Below, one piece after another: positions 1 to 8,894 of a DNA stretch of 14,822 nucleotides. The notes beneath the pieces were generated by a model, which was not told the DNA's origin, searched no databases, and worked only from the letters and a program-made list of their open reading frames with translations. Location of the stretch: positions 1-14,822 of the forward strand of contig JAABOA010000235.1 in the NCBI GenBank assembly GCA_015680635.1. Direction: 5' to 3'. The stretch is from Lunasporangiospora selenospora (taxonomy: Eukaryota > Mortierellomycota > Mortierellomycetes > Mortierellales > Mortierellaceae). The position numbers were made by a program, and so were the translations under genes. Position 1 is the first letter of the stretch; every line of letters begins with the position of its first letter.

Positions 1-258
1 TTTGGTTTGCTCTTTGTCATTTCCGCGGCCCGCGCTCTTCCGGCGGCAGGACATGCAAGGTTTTGGGCGGGTCGGCGCTCGGATGCTGCCGTCCATTGGA
101 CGATTGCATTTATTAACGCTAACATTGGCATCCCCTGCTCTCGACTTTTGCATTATATTATCACCAGCGAGAATCGTGAGCAGCTCGCAGCTGCAGGCGT
201 TCTTGTTTTGTTGTTCTGGACTCGCTGAGCTATACCAACGCAAAGATCCCGCTCACAG

Positions 259-1583
259 GCCGACCCCACCTCCAACGTTCGCAGTCCCATTCGCTTGTCC
301 ACTCGTCTCCGCCTTCGCCTGGCCCGCCCAGCCACTCTTCGTACAGCAACGGATTCTTGCCTCCAATGAGCCACGAACGCTTCGGTACCTCGCCCCACGG
401 CTCCCGCTCCTTTGGCCCTGCTGCCTCCGCAAAATACTTTGGCACGAGTTCCCCAAGCGCCTTCCAGCGGCCGTCTCCTCCTAACTTTTCTAACGGACCT
501 TCGAATGGACATTCGAACGGAGCTCCATACCATGGCGAGAGTGGCAGCTTGCCCCGACACATGCAGCACGGAGGAAACAGCAGCCCTAGCCATCCATCAC
601 AGGAGAACGGCCACCACCACTCTTATCATCCACAGCCATCATCGGGCGGTCAAAACAACAACCATTACCGTCACCACTCGGAGAATGGCGCCCACAATCA
701 GTCTCACCACAGCCACGAGATGTCTTCCTCATTGCCTTCCCATTTCCATGCCCACCCCACTCCCTCGCGCCCGGTGCGCTGGGAGCCACAGGGAAGCAGC
801 GGTCGTGCGCAGAACGGTATCAGCTCGAGCAGCAACAGCAGCAATGGTGGTGCTCGTAGTGTCAGTCCAAAGTCAGAACCAATGGACGCAGTCATGTCGT
901 CGTCTTTGCCCTCGTTGGGCTCTGGCTACTCCTCTCCTCACGGACCACAGCCTACCATGTCTTATACACATCATGGAAATGGTAACACGCCTCCGCAGTC
1001 GCCTTCACACCACTTTGCAGGTCCCCACCATCCACAGCACCATCGCCACCAGCACTCGCACGATTATAGCCGGTCCCCACTCTCAACGTCGTCCCCAACT
1101 CATGGTCCCCAAATCAAGGCTGAGCCTGGTTTAGGAGGCCATAGTCACGGACATGGTCACGGACATGGTCACGGTCACGGACATGGCCACAGTCAAGGTC
1201 CTAGCCAAGAGCATGGTCACCCTGTCCAGGGCCACCACTCTAGTCACCACTCACGGTCAAATGGCAGCCCTGGGCCCTATTCGCAATCGTTCCCCAACTA
1301 TTCACCCATGCACCACCCATCGTCCTCGTCCTCACCTTCGTCTGGCCCCATCTCGTCGCCATCATCGCATCAGGCATCGAGTCATCATGGTAGCCACTTT
1401 TCGTCGTCACCCTCGACGTCCTCGTCCTATTTCCCATCCTACCACGGACCATCTTCGCCGTCTCCACAGCAGCATGGCGGATCCTCTTCACATTCTTATT
1501 ATCATTCGTCGCCGTCTTCGTCTCATGGAACAGAAGAGAGACGATTCCACTCGGCGCCCATCCCTGTTCGCCATAGGTCTTAA
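259..1583 (+). CDS. C-terminal part of a Ser/His/Pro/Gly-rich low-complexity protein, probable transcriptional regulator (5' end outside or unresolved)
   Basis: The reading frame is open from 180 and ends with TAA at 1581-1583. The first in-frame ATG is at 357, but the residues just before it are already Ser/Pro/His-rich like the rest, so the gene very likely begins upstream and enters through a splice site; CTCACAG at 252-258 is the most plausible acceptor, because composition changes there. From the ATG there are 408 residues, almost all low complexity: Ser, His, Pro, Gly, Gln and Asn runs, a His-Gly dipeptide array near 1145-1190, and poly-Ser blocks near the end. Two Lys motifs stand out: VSPKSEPMD at 861-887 and PQIKAEP at 1107-1127. 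The second fits the sumoylation consensus (hydrophobic-K-x-E) and the synergy-control form with flanking prolines that is known from transcription factors. No DNA-binding domain is visible; it would be N-terminal, off the window. The regulator role is inference from composition and motifs. It could instead be another disordered nuclear or signalling protein. Confidence 0.75.
1145..1190 (+). repeat. In-frame 12-bp tandem repeat encoding a His-Gly dipeptide array
   Basis: The unit GGACATGGTCAC is repeated with small changes and one 6-bp half unit. In the frame of the surrounding gene it encodes alternating His and Gly. Such arrays change length easily by slippage and can bind divalent metals; whether this one does is not known. 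Confidence 0.9.
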
Positions 1584-1925
1584 AAGGAAGATTTTCTTTT
1601 CTTTTCTTTTCTTTTTTTTCCAATTTGTGTTTCATTTTGTTAGTTTCTATATTATTATTTTCTTTTGCTTTTGTCGCTAGATTGTCAACATTTTTTGTTT
1701 CTTTTGCTTCTCCATGACACCCTCTCCCGCTCCTTTTTCTTATCCCTTATTTTTTTTTTCTTTTTCCTTTTCATTTTAATTTCTTCCGCTCTTCTTTGCT
1801 AAATAATTATTATTATTATTATTATTTGTCTTTACTTTACTGCTGCTACTACTACTGCTACCTAGTTTCCGAGAGAGGGTCGTTAATGCCTTGTACAAAA
1901 TGATAAAACAAAAAAAAACACACCC

Positions 1926-1950
1926 AAAACAAAACAAAACAAAACAAAAC
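1926..1950 (+). repeat. AAAAC x5 microsatellite
   Basis: Five exact copies of the pentamer, continuing imperfectly into an A run. It lies in the shared 3' region of two converging genes. Confidence 0.9.
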
Positions 1951-2046
1951 AAAAAAATCCAAAAAGTATACAGAACCTTGCTACAAATACACAATCAAAT
2001 AAGGATTACAAACCCCATACACTCCTTGACTTTACTTTACTTTTTT

Positions 2047-2052
2047 TTTATT
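2047..2052 (-). terminator. Possible polyadenylation signal for PEX7
   Basis: TTTATT on the + strand reads AATAAA on the - strand, about 240 bp beyond the PEX7 stop codon. The hexamer is the standard eukaryotic signal, but the stretch is AT-rich, so chance occurrence is possible. Confidence 0.3.
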
Positions 2053-2103
2053 CTTAAAAAAAAAGGGGGACTAGGTAAAAGCCCTGGTGTATAGGTACTG
2101 ATT

Positions 2104-2109
2104 AATAAA
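2104..2109 (+). terminator. Possible polyadenylation signal for the + strand regulator-like gene
   Basis: An exact AATAAA about 520 bp past the stop at 1583. That distance is long for a fungal 3' UTR, so a non-canonical signal nearer the stop is also possible. Confidence 0.25.
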
Positions 2110-2288
2110 ACAAATAAAGACCAAGAGATTGTACAATGTGTCATTTCGGGGGAAAGGGGAAGGGCTACGATTGTCACCATTTCTTTCTTTTCTTTCTATT
2201 CATGTTGATCAAATCCTACAATATCTTCCTCTTCTTCCTCCATCCTAAAAAAATACAGTCTGAATATAACATCCTCCTATGAATAATC

Positions 2289-4149
2289 TCACATCAGGCA
2301 CCGTGGCTCAAAGACATGGATATTCTCATCCCAGGCACAGGTGGCAATTTGTCGGTCACGGTAAAGATTAAAATCAACGCCGAGAACAAACTCTGTATGC
2401 GAATCATGAATCTCAATCATATCACTTGTCGTAATGTCCCAGATCCGCATGGTCATGTCGTACGACGTCGATGCCACCAATGCACCCGAGTGTGGTGAAC
2501 ACTTCACCCTCCGGACTGCATACTCATGTCCTCGCAAACAGTTCAGTTCCCGATCGGGTCGTCGCAGATCCCAGACCTTGATCGTATGGTCAACCGAACC
2601 TGTGACGACAGTATGATCCTGGTACTTGTTCCAGTCAAGCGAGAGAACTTCATTTCCATGAGCAAGAATCGTCTGCACAGGCATAGGCGAGTTGGTGTCC
2701 CAGAGTTTGACTGTGTGATCACCAGAACAGGAGGCGAAAAGCGTTGGTGAGTGAGGTGACCACATTGCCGAGTAGACACAATGCGAGTGGCTCTTGAATG
2801 TCTGTAGTGACGCAGGGCTATTTTGCGACCACTGGAGTGAAAGAGAGAGAGAGAAAAAGAAAAGGACAAAGGTGAGAAGGGCAAGGCCATAGAGAGAGTG
2901 TGTGTGTTGGATTGTCGATCGTTGACTGCGGTGATTAGCAGGACAAAAAAAAAAGACTCTAGAATCCTTCCGAACGTACGAGTTTGATCGTGTTGTCCCA
3001 TGAGGCCGTGATAAAGGTATCTTTCCTGACCAAGTTCCAGTTTACAGAGAATACTTCTCGTTGGTGCTCTTGCCAGCTTTGGATCGGGAAGTCCTAAGAA
3101 AAAGGAGAAAAAAAAAGAATCAGCACATGCTTGTCCGTGAGGAGAAAGAATAGTCAGTGGGAGAGGTTAGAGAGAGCAATCAAAAGAACGTACTGACAAT
3201 GTTGTGTCCCAGAGTTTTACAGATCCGTCGCCGCTGGCTGTGACCAGTTGGTTCTCGTTAATCTCACTCCAACAAACGTCAAAGAGTCCATCCTGTGTGT
3301 CGAATCTATTAGTGTACGGCAAGGAAATAAGACGTTAGCCATTGTTGGCAAGAGGATTGTTGACCAGAAGGGTCAATTGATAGCTTTTCTCATCACCCCA
3401 GCCGTGGGTGACCAAGGCTACGTCGATGACCATTTCCATTGGTCCCCCGCTCAAAAGAAGAGAATTTGTCCGGCCAAAGTAAAATTCCTCTCTTCTCGTT
3501 GTCCCCTCCCGGGGAGAGGGTCGAAATTGTGAGCCGATCTGTTCTTTGTTGTCTCTCCACTCTCTTCTTCCTTCATCCTCTTGCTCAGTCCCATGCCATG
3601 TCAGTCTTCCGTTGGATCCGATCCCCACTCTATCGTCCGACCGACATTCTCGCCGCTCATCGGGAAACACCCTTTCCCACGAGTTGGTTGCATATGTTGG
3701 GGAATAAGAAAATAAAAGAAAAAACTTTAGAGCGACCCCTCTATATTCTCCTACTTACACTCGCTCAACGACAATGGGTGCAGGAGGTGGTGTAGGAAGT
3801 CCTGCGGCTCCTGAGGGTGGGACATTCAGGATATGAAGTCTTCCGTTGCCGACAAGTCCAAAGTTGGATGCTGTCGCCACAGCGAGCTTGTGTTCAAAGA
3901 ATGGACTCCATTGCAACTAATGTCGAACATGTGTTCATGAATGATTAGAGACTGTCGGTTTAGAGGAAAACAAAAGCAGTGGCAAACGTAAAAATTTGTA
4001 ATGGAACCAGAAAGCATGCTAATAGACAATGACATGGCAACAGCTTTCTCTAACAGAGAAGAAAGGACAACGTGAGAGAAGGCAAGAATATAAAAAAGGG
4101 CGCTTACGGCGTAACCATTATAGCCAGAAGTTCGGTGCTTCAAAAACAT
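2289..4149 (-). CDS. PEX7: Peroxin-7, WD40 receptor for PTS2 cargo (five exons, complete)
   Basis: Pex7 binds the N-terminal PTS2 signal of matrix enzymes such as thiolase in the cytosol and carries them to the peroxisomal docking complex. I read exons at 4149-4108, 3916-3759, 3305-3194, 3093-2980 and 2831-2289, with introns of 191, 453, 100 and 148 bp; every junction is GT-AG and keeps frame. They total 969 nt, or 322 residues, close to the 323 of human PEX7. Residues 1-14 give the start ending SGYNGYA, followed by [20 protein letters not shown] and [11 protein letters not shown], then [10 protein letters not shown] (72-81), a Pex7 signature. WD-type repeat ends are VKLWD, IKLW, VKLWD, IKVWD and MRIWD; the chain ends in [14 protein letters not shown]. 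The start is the only Met in the first exon, with a nearby 5' leader and no upstream in-frame Met. A Pro-rich loop ([15 protein letters not shown]) after the first blade is a local elaboration. The family assignment is firm; exon edges are from inspection only. Confidence 0.93.
3306..3758 (-). other. Long second intron of PEX7
   Basis: The donor GTAAGT starts at 3758 and the acceptor TAATAG ends at 3306; joining them restores a Val codon and the sequence [11 protein letters not shown] expected in Pex7. At 453 bp it is two to four times longer than the other introns in the window. It contains a GCTAAC branch-like element about 40 bp before the acceptor and a stretch open for 111 codons on the PEX7 strand (3670-3335), which shows no resemblance to Pex7. 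Confidence 0.8.
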
Positions 4150-5432
4150 TGGATGTGTTGGATGAATGAGAGCGAGCGGGTGAAAGGATGGACGACAATG
4201 GCCGTGTTAGAGAGAAAGAGTTTGGGTATGAGACAGAGATCGCCTTGTCGTCTATGTTGGTTGTTTTCTGGTCTTCCTGGCTGGGTGGATGTCTCCTGCA
4301 ATGGTGGCCGTTTTCCTGATGTCTGTTGAAAAGTGCCTGAGAGAAAGAGCGAGAGAAAGGTTCGGTGCTAATGAGCGGAAAGAATGCCTACAAATGGCCC
4401 ACCAGTCACATGTGGACTATCACATGATACTCAAGATGAAGAACCATCAAGGCAGAGACGCGTCTCCTATTAGTCTATCGAACAAGAGGCAACATGTCAA
4501 AGAGTCATTGCAATATGCCATAGCGACACATCCTATCCTGAAATCCTCTTCTTCTTCCTCCCTCACATGATGTCGGAGGCTCGGTTCATCGCCTTGATGA
4601 CAAACTAGAGAGGGCAAGTCGATTCGAGAACATTGCGCCGTCGAGAGATATAAATCTGACGCCGGGTCCACCAGGGTTCTAGATCTTCAAGACTCAGGAT
4701 CTCCATTTTGCACATACACCTCAGAAGTGTGTGGATCTGAAGACTCACAAACTGACAAAACAATTTTAATGAAATTGGGTCAGTTTGACGTACGACTTCA
4801 TACAGAGGTACCAGAAGAACTCTGCAATCAAAAATAAGGACGCAGGCACCCACAGTGTGTAGGGTCGCTCTTTATTCTTTCCTTGGAGGGATAGTGAGAA
4901 TCTAAAAAACGCGGCGGCTCCAACGTTCATTGGCGTGTATGAAGAGTTGAGTAGACTAGGCCTTTTGTTTTCAGCGAGCGGATTTGTTTGCATAGACAGT
5001 CTTTCAGCACTGCCAAGCTCTCTCTCTTTCGTCTATTTTCCTCTCTGTTCTAATGAGAGAAAGAACACCATTTGAAACTACTCAAAGCACAACGCCCAAT
5101 GTGCACCTGCCTCTAGTTTGCTATTATTATCGTGGTTATTTTTTCGGATTTGATCTTTTTCTTGCAGACAGCCCTTGTGGACCCCCTTTTTCCTTTCAAG
5201 GCGAGCAATCTTAGACGCATCGGATGCTTTTGGTTGAGAGGGGATCATGAGATTCATCCTTTCATGGCGTCCTTGACTCCCACCAGCGTAAAAAAACGCC
5301 TACCGAGTCTATTTTTTTCCTCTATTCGGAGACCCACCCTGTAATAAATAGCCCTACATCTTCCTTTTTACCCAAGCCTTTTTCTTCTTAACATCAACCT
5401 CACCTCTCTTTCAAGTTCCAATTCTCACAAAC
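4150..5432. promoter_or_regulatory. Divergent upstream region between PEX7 and the secreted-protein gene
   Basis: These 1.28 kb lie between two divergent starts. Short open frames occur on both strands but none has a family signature, signal peptide or intron pattern. A CCAAT pentamer sits at 5095-5099 and a TA-rich element near 5342-5350. I see no RNA gene or mobile element. Confidence 0.6.
5342..5350 (+). promoter_or_regulatory. TATA-like element upstream of the secreted-protein gene
   Basis: TAATAAATA lies about 85 bp before the ATG at 5433 and is followed by a pyrimidine-rich and CA-rich leader, the usual look of a fungal core promoter. It is placed by eye only. Confidence 0.4.
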
Positions 5433-6017
5433 ATGCAAATCTTTGACTTCCGTCCGCTTTTGGTGGCCTTTGTCCTTCTGGTCAGTCTCATCAATATGTC
5501 GCAAGCAGCCAAGCTCGATACTCCAGCAACAAAGGACTCGACTATCTTGCGCTCCACGGTGAGCTGCTGGGAGTGTCCTGACAGAAATTGTTATAAATGC
5601 ACAAAGGGCCACGAAAAGACTCTCCAGGCCAATACAGGAGGCCATGCCTTCATCCGTTCTCTTATCGGGTTTCGACTTTCAAAAAAGGTCAAGTCCGTGA
5701 CTAGTTGCCATGTTCAGTTTCCAGCCTTTGTTAGGCAGCTCGAATATGGGACAAATGTAACCTTTGCCATCGCTGCATCCTCCAGTTGGGACGAGTCCAC
5801 TGTGGACGGCAACAATGCACCTGGTTCGGGCAATCCATTCGTAACAATCCATGTGCCGCCCAAGCAGAACATGGGACCGATAGACATCACACCTGCATGC
5901 AAGAAGGCAGCTAAGGATGGTCAATTTTCGATCTACCTCGGCACTGTATTTGGTACGATTGAGATTTATTCCAAGGACTCTGGGAACCCGGCCATTCTCC
6001 ACGTCATTTACAAGTGA
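5433..6017 (+). CDS. Secreted CBM96/DNRLRE-like cysteine-containing protein
   Basis: This intronless gene encodes 194 residues. Residues about 8-22 are hydrophobic (PLLVAFVLLVSLINM) and followed by SQAAK, a good signal-peptide cleavage region, so the product should be secreted. The mature part has six Cys: four in a CWEC...CYKC cluster (45, 48, 53, 56), one before the motif VQFPAF (Cys92) and one in DITPAC (Cys156); three disulfides are possible. The C-terminal half carries SSWDES near 116-122, NAPGSGNP, DIT at 151-153 and a final SKDSGNPAILHVIY, the pattern of DNRLRE/CBM96-type beta-sandwich domains (W-x-E near the start, D-[VI]-T in the middle, S-K/R-E/D and P-x-L-x-V-x-Y at the end). One N-glycosylation site is NVT at 108. 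The family bears carbohydrate-binding modules, so a wall- or polysaccharide-binding role is possible but not shown. The ATG is the first in frame, in the context CAAACATG. Confidence 0.75.
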   Translation: MQIFDFRPLLVAFVLLVSLINMSQAAKLDTPATKDSTILRSTVSCWECPDRNCYKCTKGHEKTLQANTGGHAFIRSLIGFRLSKKVKSVTSCHVQFPAFVRQLEYGTNVTFAIAASSSWDESTVDGNNAPGSGNPFVTIHVPPKQNMGPIDITPACKKAAKDGQFSIYLGTVFGTIEIYSKDSGNPAILHVIYK

Positions 6018-6748
6018 TTTTTTTTGGATGGTTTTACCAGGTGAGGAGAGTGCTTTGTTGGTTCACATTGACATTTAGAAATACAAGATTTCGATATAAG
6101 CGCAGGGATACTAACGCCTTTTTTCTTTTCCTTCTTTCTTCCACTCTCACCTTGGTTTCTCGTCCTCCTTTGCTCCAGACTTTAACCCCGATGCTTCATG
6201 GTTCGCCAAACCCTTTTTTTTTTTTTTTCAAAAATATGAACATCACGAACTGATGCCAATTTCAGGCATGCAATGGGAATCATTTTAGCATGCAACGCAC
6301 CTCTTGCCCCTCCATAGTCCTTACGCCCATTCACTGAAAGGGGCATGTCTTTCTATAGTCCTGGCACCTCTCTACCAAGAACAACCTTGTCTTTCACAAA
6401 ATCTCTGATTTAAAATATATTATTCTTTTCTTCATCTTCCTCATCGACTTTCTAATCCTCACAACACCAAGTTGTTAAGCTCATTGGGTTCAATTGTTGA
6501 CTTTGGACATTGGGCGTTCGAGCGCCCAAGTAAACTCCTGCAGAGAGTTGTATTGGAGGTTAAAAATATCGATTTATCCCTAGTGCCTCCCAGTGTGCAC
6601 ATCTGTCAAAGGATAGCAACGATTGCGCAGGCGTTGTTTGGGGGACTCCTCGAGATCGAATAGAGCCACATGAAAGTGTGACCTTTCGATCCTTTAGTCC
6701 CAGGAAATGTCGGGACTTGAGGTGCCAGAAAAAGTTACCTCAGAGATA
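6018..6748. other. Intergenic region, left part of the relic region
   Basis: This is the 3' region of the secreted-protein gene followed by sequence with no confident gene. A frame open from 6472 to 6663 (63 codons, TTG start only) has no recognisable motif. It contains a perfect 7-bp hairpin at 6510-6529 (TTGGGCG, six-base loop, CGCCCAA) and a 6-bp one near 6696-6717. No AATAAA is obvious. Confidence 0.5.
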
Positions 6749-6798
6749 GCAACCAAGCGTTCATAGCGACGTTGTAGAACCTACAATGTCGGCTCTTT
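6749..6798 (+). repeat. Imperfect direct repeat, copy 1
   Basis: It shares CCAAGCGTTCATA and, about 20 bp later, ATGTCGGCTCTT exactly with copy 2 at 7501-7560; the stretch between is diverged and of different length. On the - strand both copies contain a short reading that ends in Thr-Ser-Leu-stop, so they look like the 3' ends of two related - strand sequences. Confidence 0.8.
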
Positions 6799-6838
6799 CG
6801 AAGGCGCGTTCATACGGACTGTACGAAGATTGGTTCAT
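6761..6838 (-). pseudogene. Short C-terminal remnant related to the - strand relic at 7513
   Basis: On the - strand 25 codons run from an ATG at 6838 (MNQSSYSPYERAFERADIVG...) to TGA at 6761-6763. Its end, YERAFERAD...TTSL, parallels the YDRKSRH...ATSL end of the relic at 7513, and the shared DNA continues beyond the stop as a 3'-UTR-like match. It is probably the tail of a decayed paralogue. The product is unknown and the reading is short, so confidence is low. Confidence 0.3.
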
Positions 6839-6920
6839 GTGATACGAAAGGAGCAAATAGCCGAACCTTGCACATGCATCCCATCACATCTCCATCCAAC
6901 CCATCCTTTACTGACTTCAA

Positions 6921-7518
6921 ATGATTAAATCAAGATACTCATCCAAACTTCTTTTGGGCATCACCATCAAAACTCCAGAGACAGACTATGAGATCCTCAT
7001 GATTGATGACATGAGCGTAGTCGAGAGAAAGCCAAGAGTCTCGGATCAACTTTTTTTGGACGCGTCGTGATGTCCTAATTCCGTATTTCATTTACTTTGC
7101 TTCTGCTGTGAACAACATCACCATGTTTCAAGATGACGATGGTTATGATTTAAGCATGGCCCCAGATTTCAACGAGAGAGTCGCTTGAATCGTATTGTTT
7201 TTACTGATGATGTATTTTGGCGTTGTAATCTTTGGATACGCATTTCGCTACAAGTGGTTTACGCAAGATTGTTACAATTTTCACCCTTTTTAATTTAATG
7301 TTTGGCGCTGGAGTATCAAGCCTAAAAAGTCTGTAGAGTTTTATTTCCATTATGCGAAATCTTCAACCATTATCGGAGTGTTTAATGTAGTAATAGCAGC
7401 GGCCGTGAATGTTGGCGTCACGCTGGCTACCGTTGGTCCATTTGCAAGAGGGTCTTTGGATTGTTTTTACAGCATGATTAAAGATTCAGCAATCGTTGTG
7501 GCAGCCAAGCGTTCATAA
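6921..7518 (+). pseudogene. Degenerate gene for an unidentified multi-pass membrane protein
   Basis: A reading starts at ATG 6921 (MIKSRYSSKLLLGITIKTPE...) after a C/A/T-rich leader and runs 49 codons to TGA at 7066-7068. Shifting by one base at the T7 run 7051-7057 gives a second frame that continues (FFWTRRDVLIPYFIYFASAV...) to TAA at 7516-7518 with only two internal stops, TGA at 7186-7188 and TAA at 7291-7293. Hydrophobic, membrane-like segments are VLIPYFIYFASAV, IVLFLLMMYFGVVIFGYAF (followed by the positive RYKW) and STIIGVFNVVIAAAVNVGV. About 206 residues are traceable. No GT-AG intron removes the stops sensibly, so I read it as a pseudogene. I do not recognise the family. The antisense is partly open too but has more stops. 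Confidence 0.4.
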
Positions 7519-7560
7519 CGAGGTTGCTTTTTTTTTTTTGATCTTTCGATGTCGGCTCTT
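7501..7560 (+). repeat. Imperfect direct repeat, copy 2
   Basis: The second copy of the 6749-6798 repeat, about 750 bp away, with 13-bp and 12-bp exact blocks. Between them lies a 12-base T run (7528-7539), where copy 1 has ordinary sequence. The stop codons of the two converging pseudogenes fall inside it. Confidence 0.8.
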
Positions 7561-8894
7561 CCTATCATACTCAAGTGAAATTCAGTAAGCGTTGGGCTGT
7601 TCGCCCACAAATAGGAGAGCTAGGTTTAGACCAGCACGAGACAGGTCAGTCTTACTCTAATGATGTAGCGTTGTTGCAATAGTCATTTGAGTTGGTAAGA
7701 GAGGAAACACTCAATTCGGATAATTGGTATTTGGGCCTACCTGAGCAGAAAATGACCCGAAGCTATCATCCGCTGAATCATGACTGAATGCCTTTTTCAG
7801 GTCAGGATCCGTGCTAGAACATGACAATTACTGCATTTTCTGATGCTTTGTTGAATACGAATAGAGCACTCTGCTGCTCCTGAAGCATATTTTGAGGAGC
7901 CGTATGGGTTGCGGAAAAGCTGCTTAAATTTATGTAATCGATGTCGGCAATGGCTTTCAACTCTCAAAATAAAGATGTGTTGACAGATTCCCCAGAGAGT
8001 CTTTTCATAATCTTGATTTCGGTCGGCTCGCCTTCACTCCTGTAGGCTTTTTTGTGATGTCTATTATGAATCACAGAAAGTTGAATTGAATACAACTACC
8101 AATTCAGGCAGGGAAGGAATGTTGAATGAGTTAGACTGACGTCATGAGTCTCTTCATGGTTCTTTTTTTTTTTAGTGAATGTCCCTTACTTTCTTATAAA
8201 TGTTGATTACTCTCCCATGGATCCCGAGAATTTACTAAACTGTCAAAAATGATATGGACAATATCAGAGACTCAAGAGTTTTGAAGCCTTTGGTTTGATA
8301 GTAGTAAGCTGTTCTTCAGATTTGATAATTCAATTTCGAGTAGCTACCCAACAAGTTTGTGCACTGTATGCAGTTTCGGTTTGTTCTGAGAGAAAAGTCT
8401 TAATATTAGATTGCTCCGCTTCCTTTATTAGAACCATATTTGCTGGCATGGCCATAAAATTATTGTTTTCTATACCAATTGCTCGAGAAACGACTCGTAC
8501 TAACGTCTTTTCGCAATTCGTATTGGTGTGTGGATGCTGGGATCATAAATAGTATCTCCAGTTGTTTGTCATCTAATGCGAAGCGCGGCCTAGAGTTTGA
8601 AGTATATTCTCATCCAAGTAAATAAAGTGTTCCTGAAACTGAATCCATTTATCTTACTCCAAGTCTCGAGTATGAGAATTCACAACACAAAAGACACAGG
8701 GCTGAAAGGTCATCCGAGAGGAGGATGGCACATTCAAAGGATAAACTCTGTTCTTTCTTTAGGCAAGGGTTGTACAACGCAGCAGACGAAGATGAGCCTT
8801 TGTCACTCGCTGGGCAACCACTTTTTAACGACTGGTCACAACGATTAATTCTTGCGTGGGACTGTCCCCTATCATTTCTAAATACCCTAGGCAC
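7513..8894 (-). pseudogene. Degenerate, intron-containing - strand gene of unknown family
   Basis: Reading the - strand from 8894 to 7513 gives long protein-like stretches joined by frame changes. They include RPRFALDDKQLEILFMIPAS, NNNFMAMPANMVLIKEAEQS followed by ETAYSAQTCWVATRN, SDIVHIIFDSLVNSRDPWES, YRSEGEPTEIKIMKRLSGES and LQEQQSALFVFNKASENAV, then TDPDLKKAFSHDSADD. An intron-like gap follows SFSAQ (CAG/GTAGGC to CATTAG), after which SKTDLSRAGLNLALLFVGEQ leads to a TSL-stop end. Another intron-like gap near 8190-8100 has GTAAGG, CTAAC and TAG. In about 386 codons there are some six in-frame stops and at least three shifts, fewer stops than random sequence would give but too many for a working gene. 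The product is compositionally ordinary and soluble. I recognise no family; a decayed transposon or effector-type gene is possible. Boundaries are approximate. Confidence 0.4.

Larger units (their letters stand above)
1584..2288. other. Convergent intergenic region with 3' UTRs and simple repeats
   Basis: This AT-rich stretch separates the ends of the regulator-like gene (+) and PEX7 (-). It holds T-rich tracts, ATT x7 at 1806-1826, a CTG/CTA triplet run near 1841-1861, AAAAC x5 at 1926-1950 with imperfect continuation, and homopolymer A and T runs. Possible polyadenylation signals lie on both strands. I see no gene here. Confidence 0.8.

Noticed and set aside
1-258. Upstream exon of the Ser/His-rich gene
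   Set aside because: There is a GCTAAC branch-like site at 118-123 and several AG choices, but no frame gives a recognisable protein, so no exon was assigned.
153-593. Long - strand frame opposite the Ser/His-rich gene
   Set aside because: It is an antisense shadow of low-complexity coding sequence, with Arg-rich, unnatural composition.
6484-6529. Possible tRNA or B-box (GGTTCAATTG and the GTTCGAGC hairpin)
   Set aside because: The hairpin is a plain 7-bp palindrome, the B-box lacks its final CC, and no acceptor stem can be formed.
7542-7790. + strand reading KFSKRWAVRPQIGELGL... with one stop
   Set aside because: It is protein-like for about 80 codons, but the - strand reading has splice signals and a tail shared with the repeat at 6761. 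Kept only as an alternative.
8295-8552. 85-codon hydrophobic + strand frame
   Set aside because: It is the complement of the better - strand reading (NNNFMAMPANMVLIKEAEQS and neighbours); hydrophobic antisense of polar coding sequence is a common artefact.
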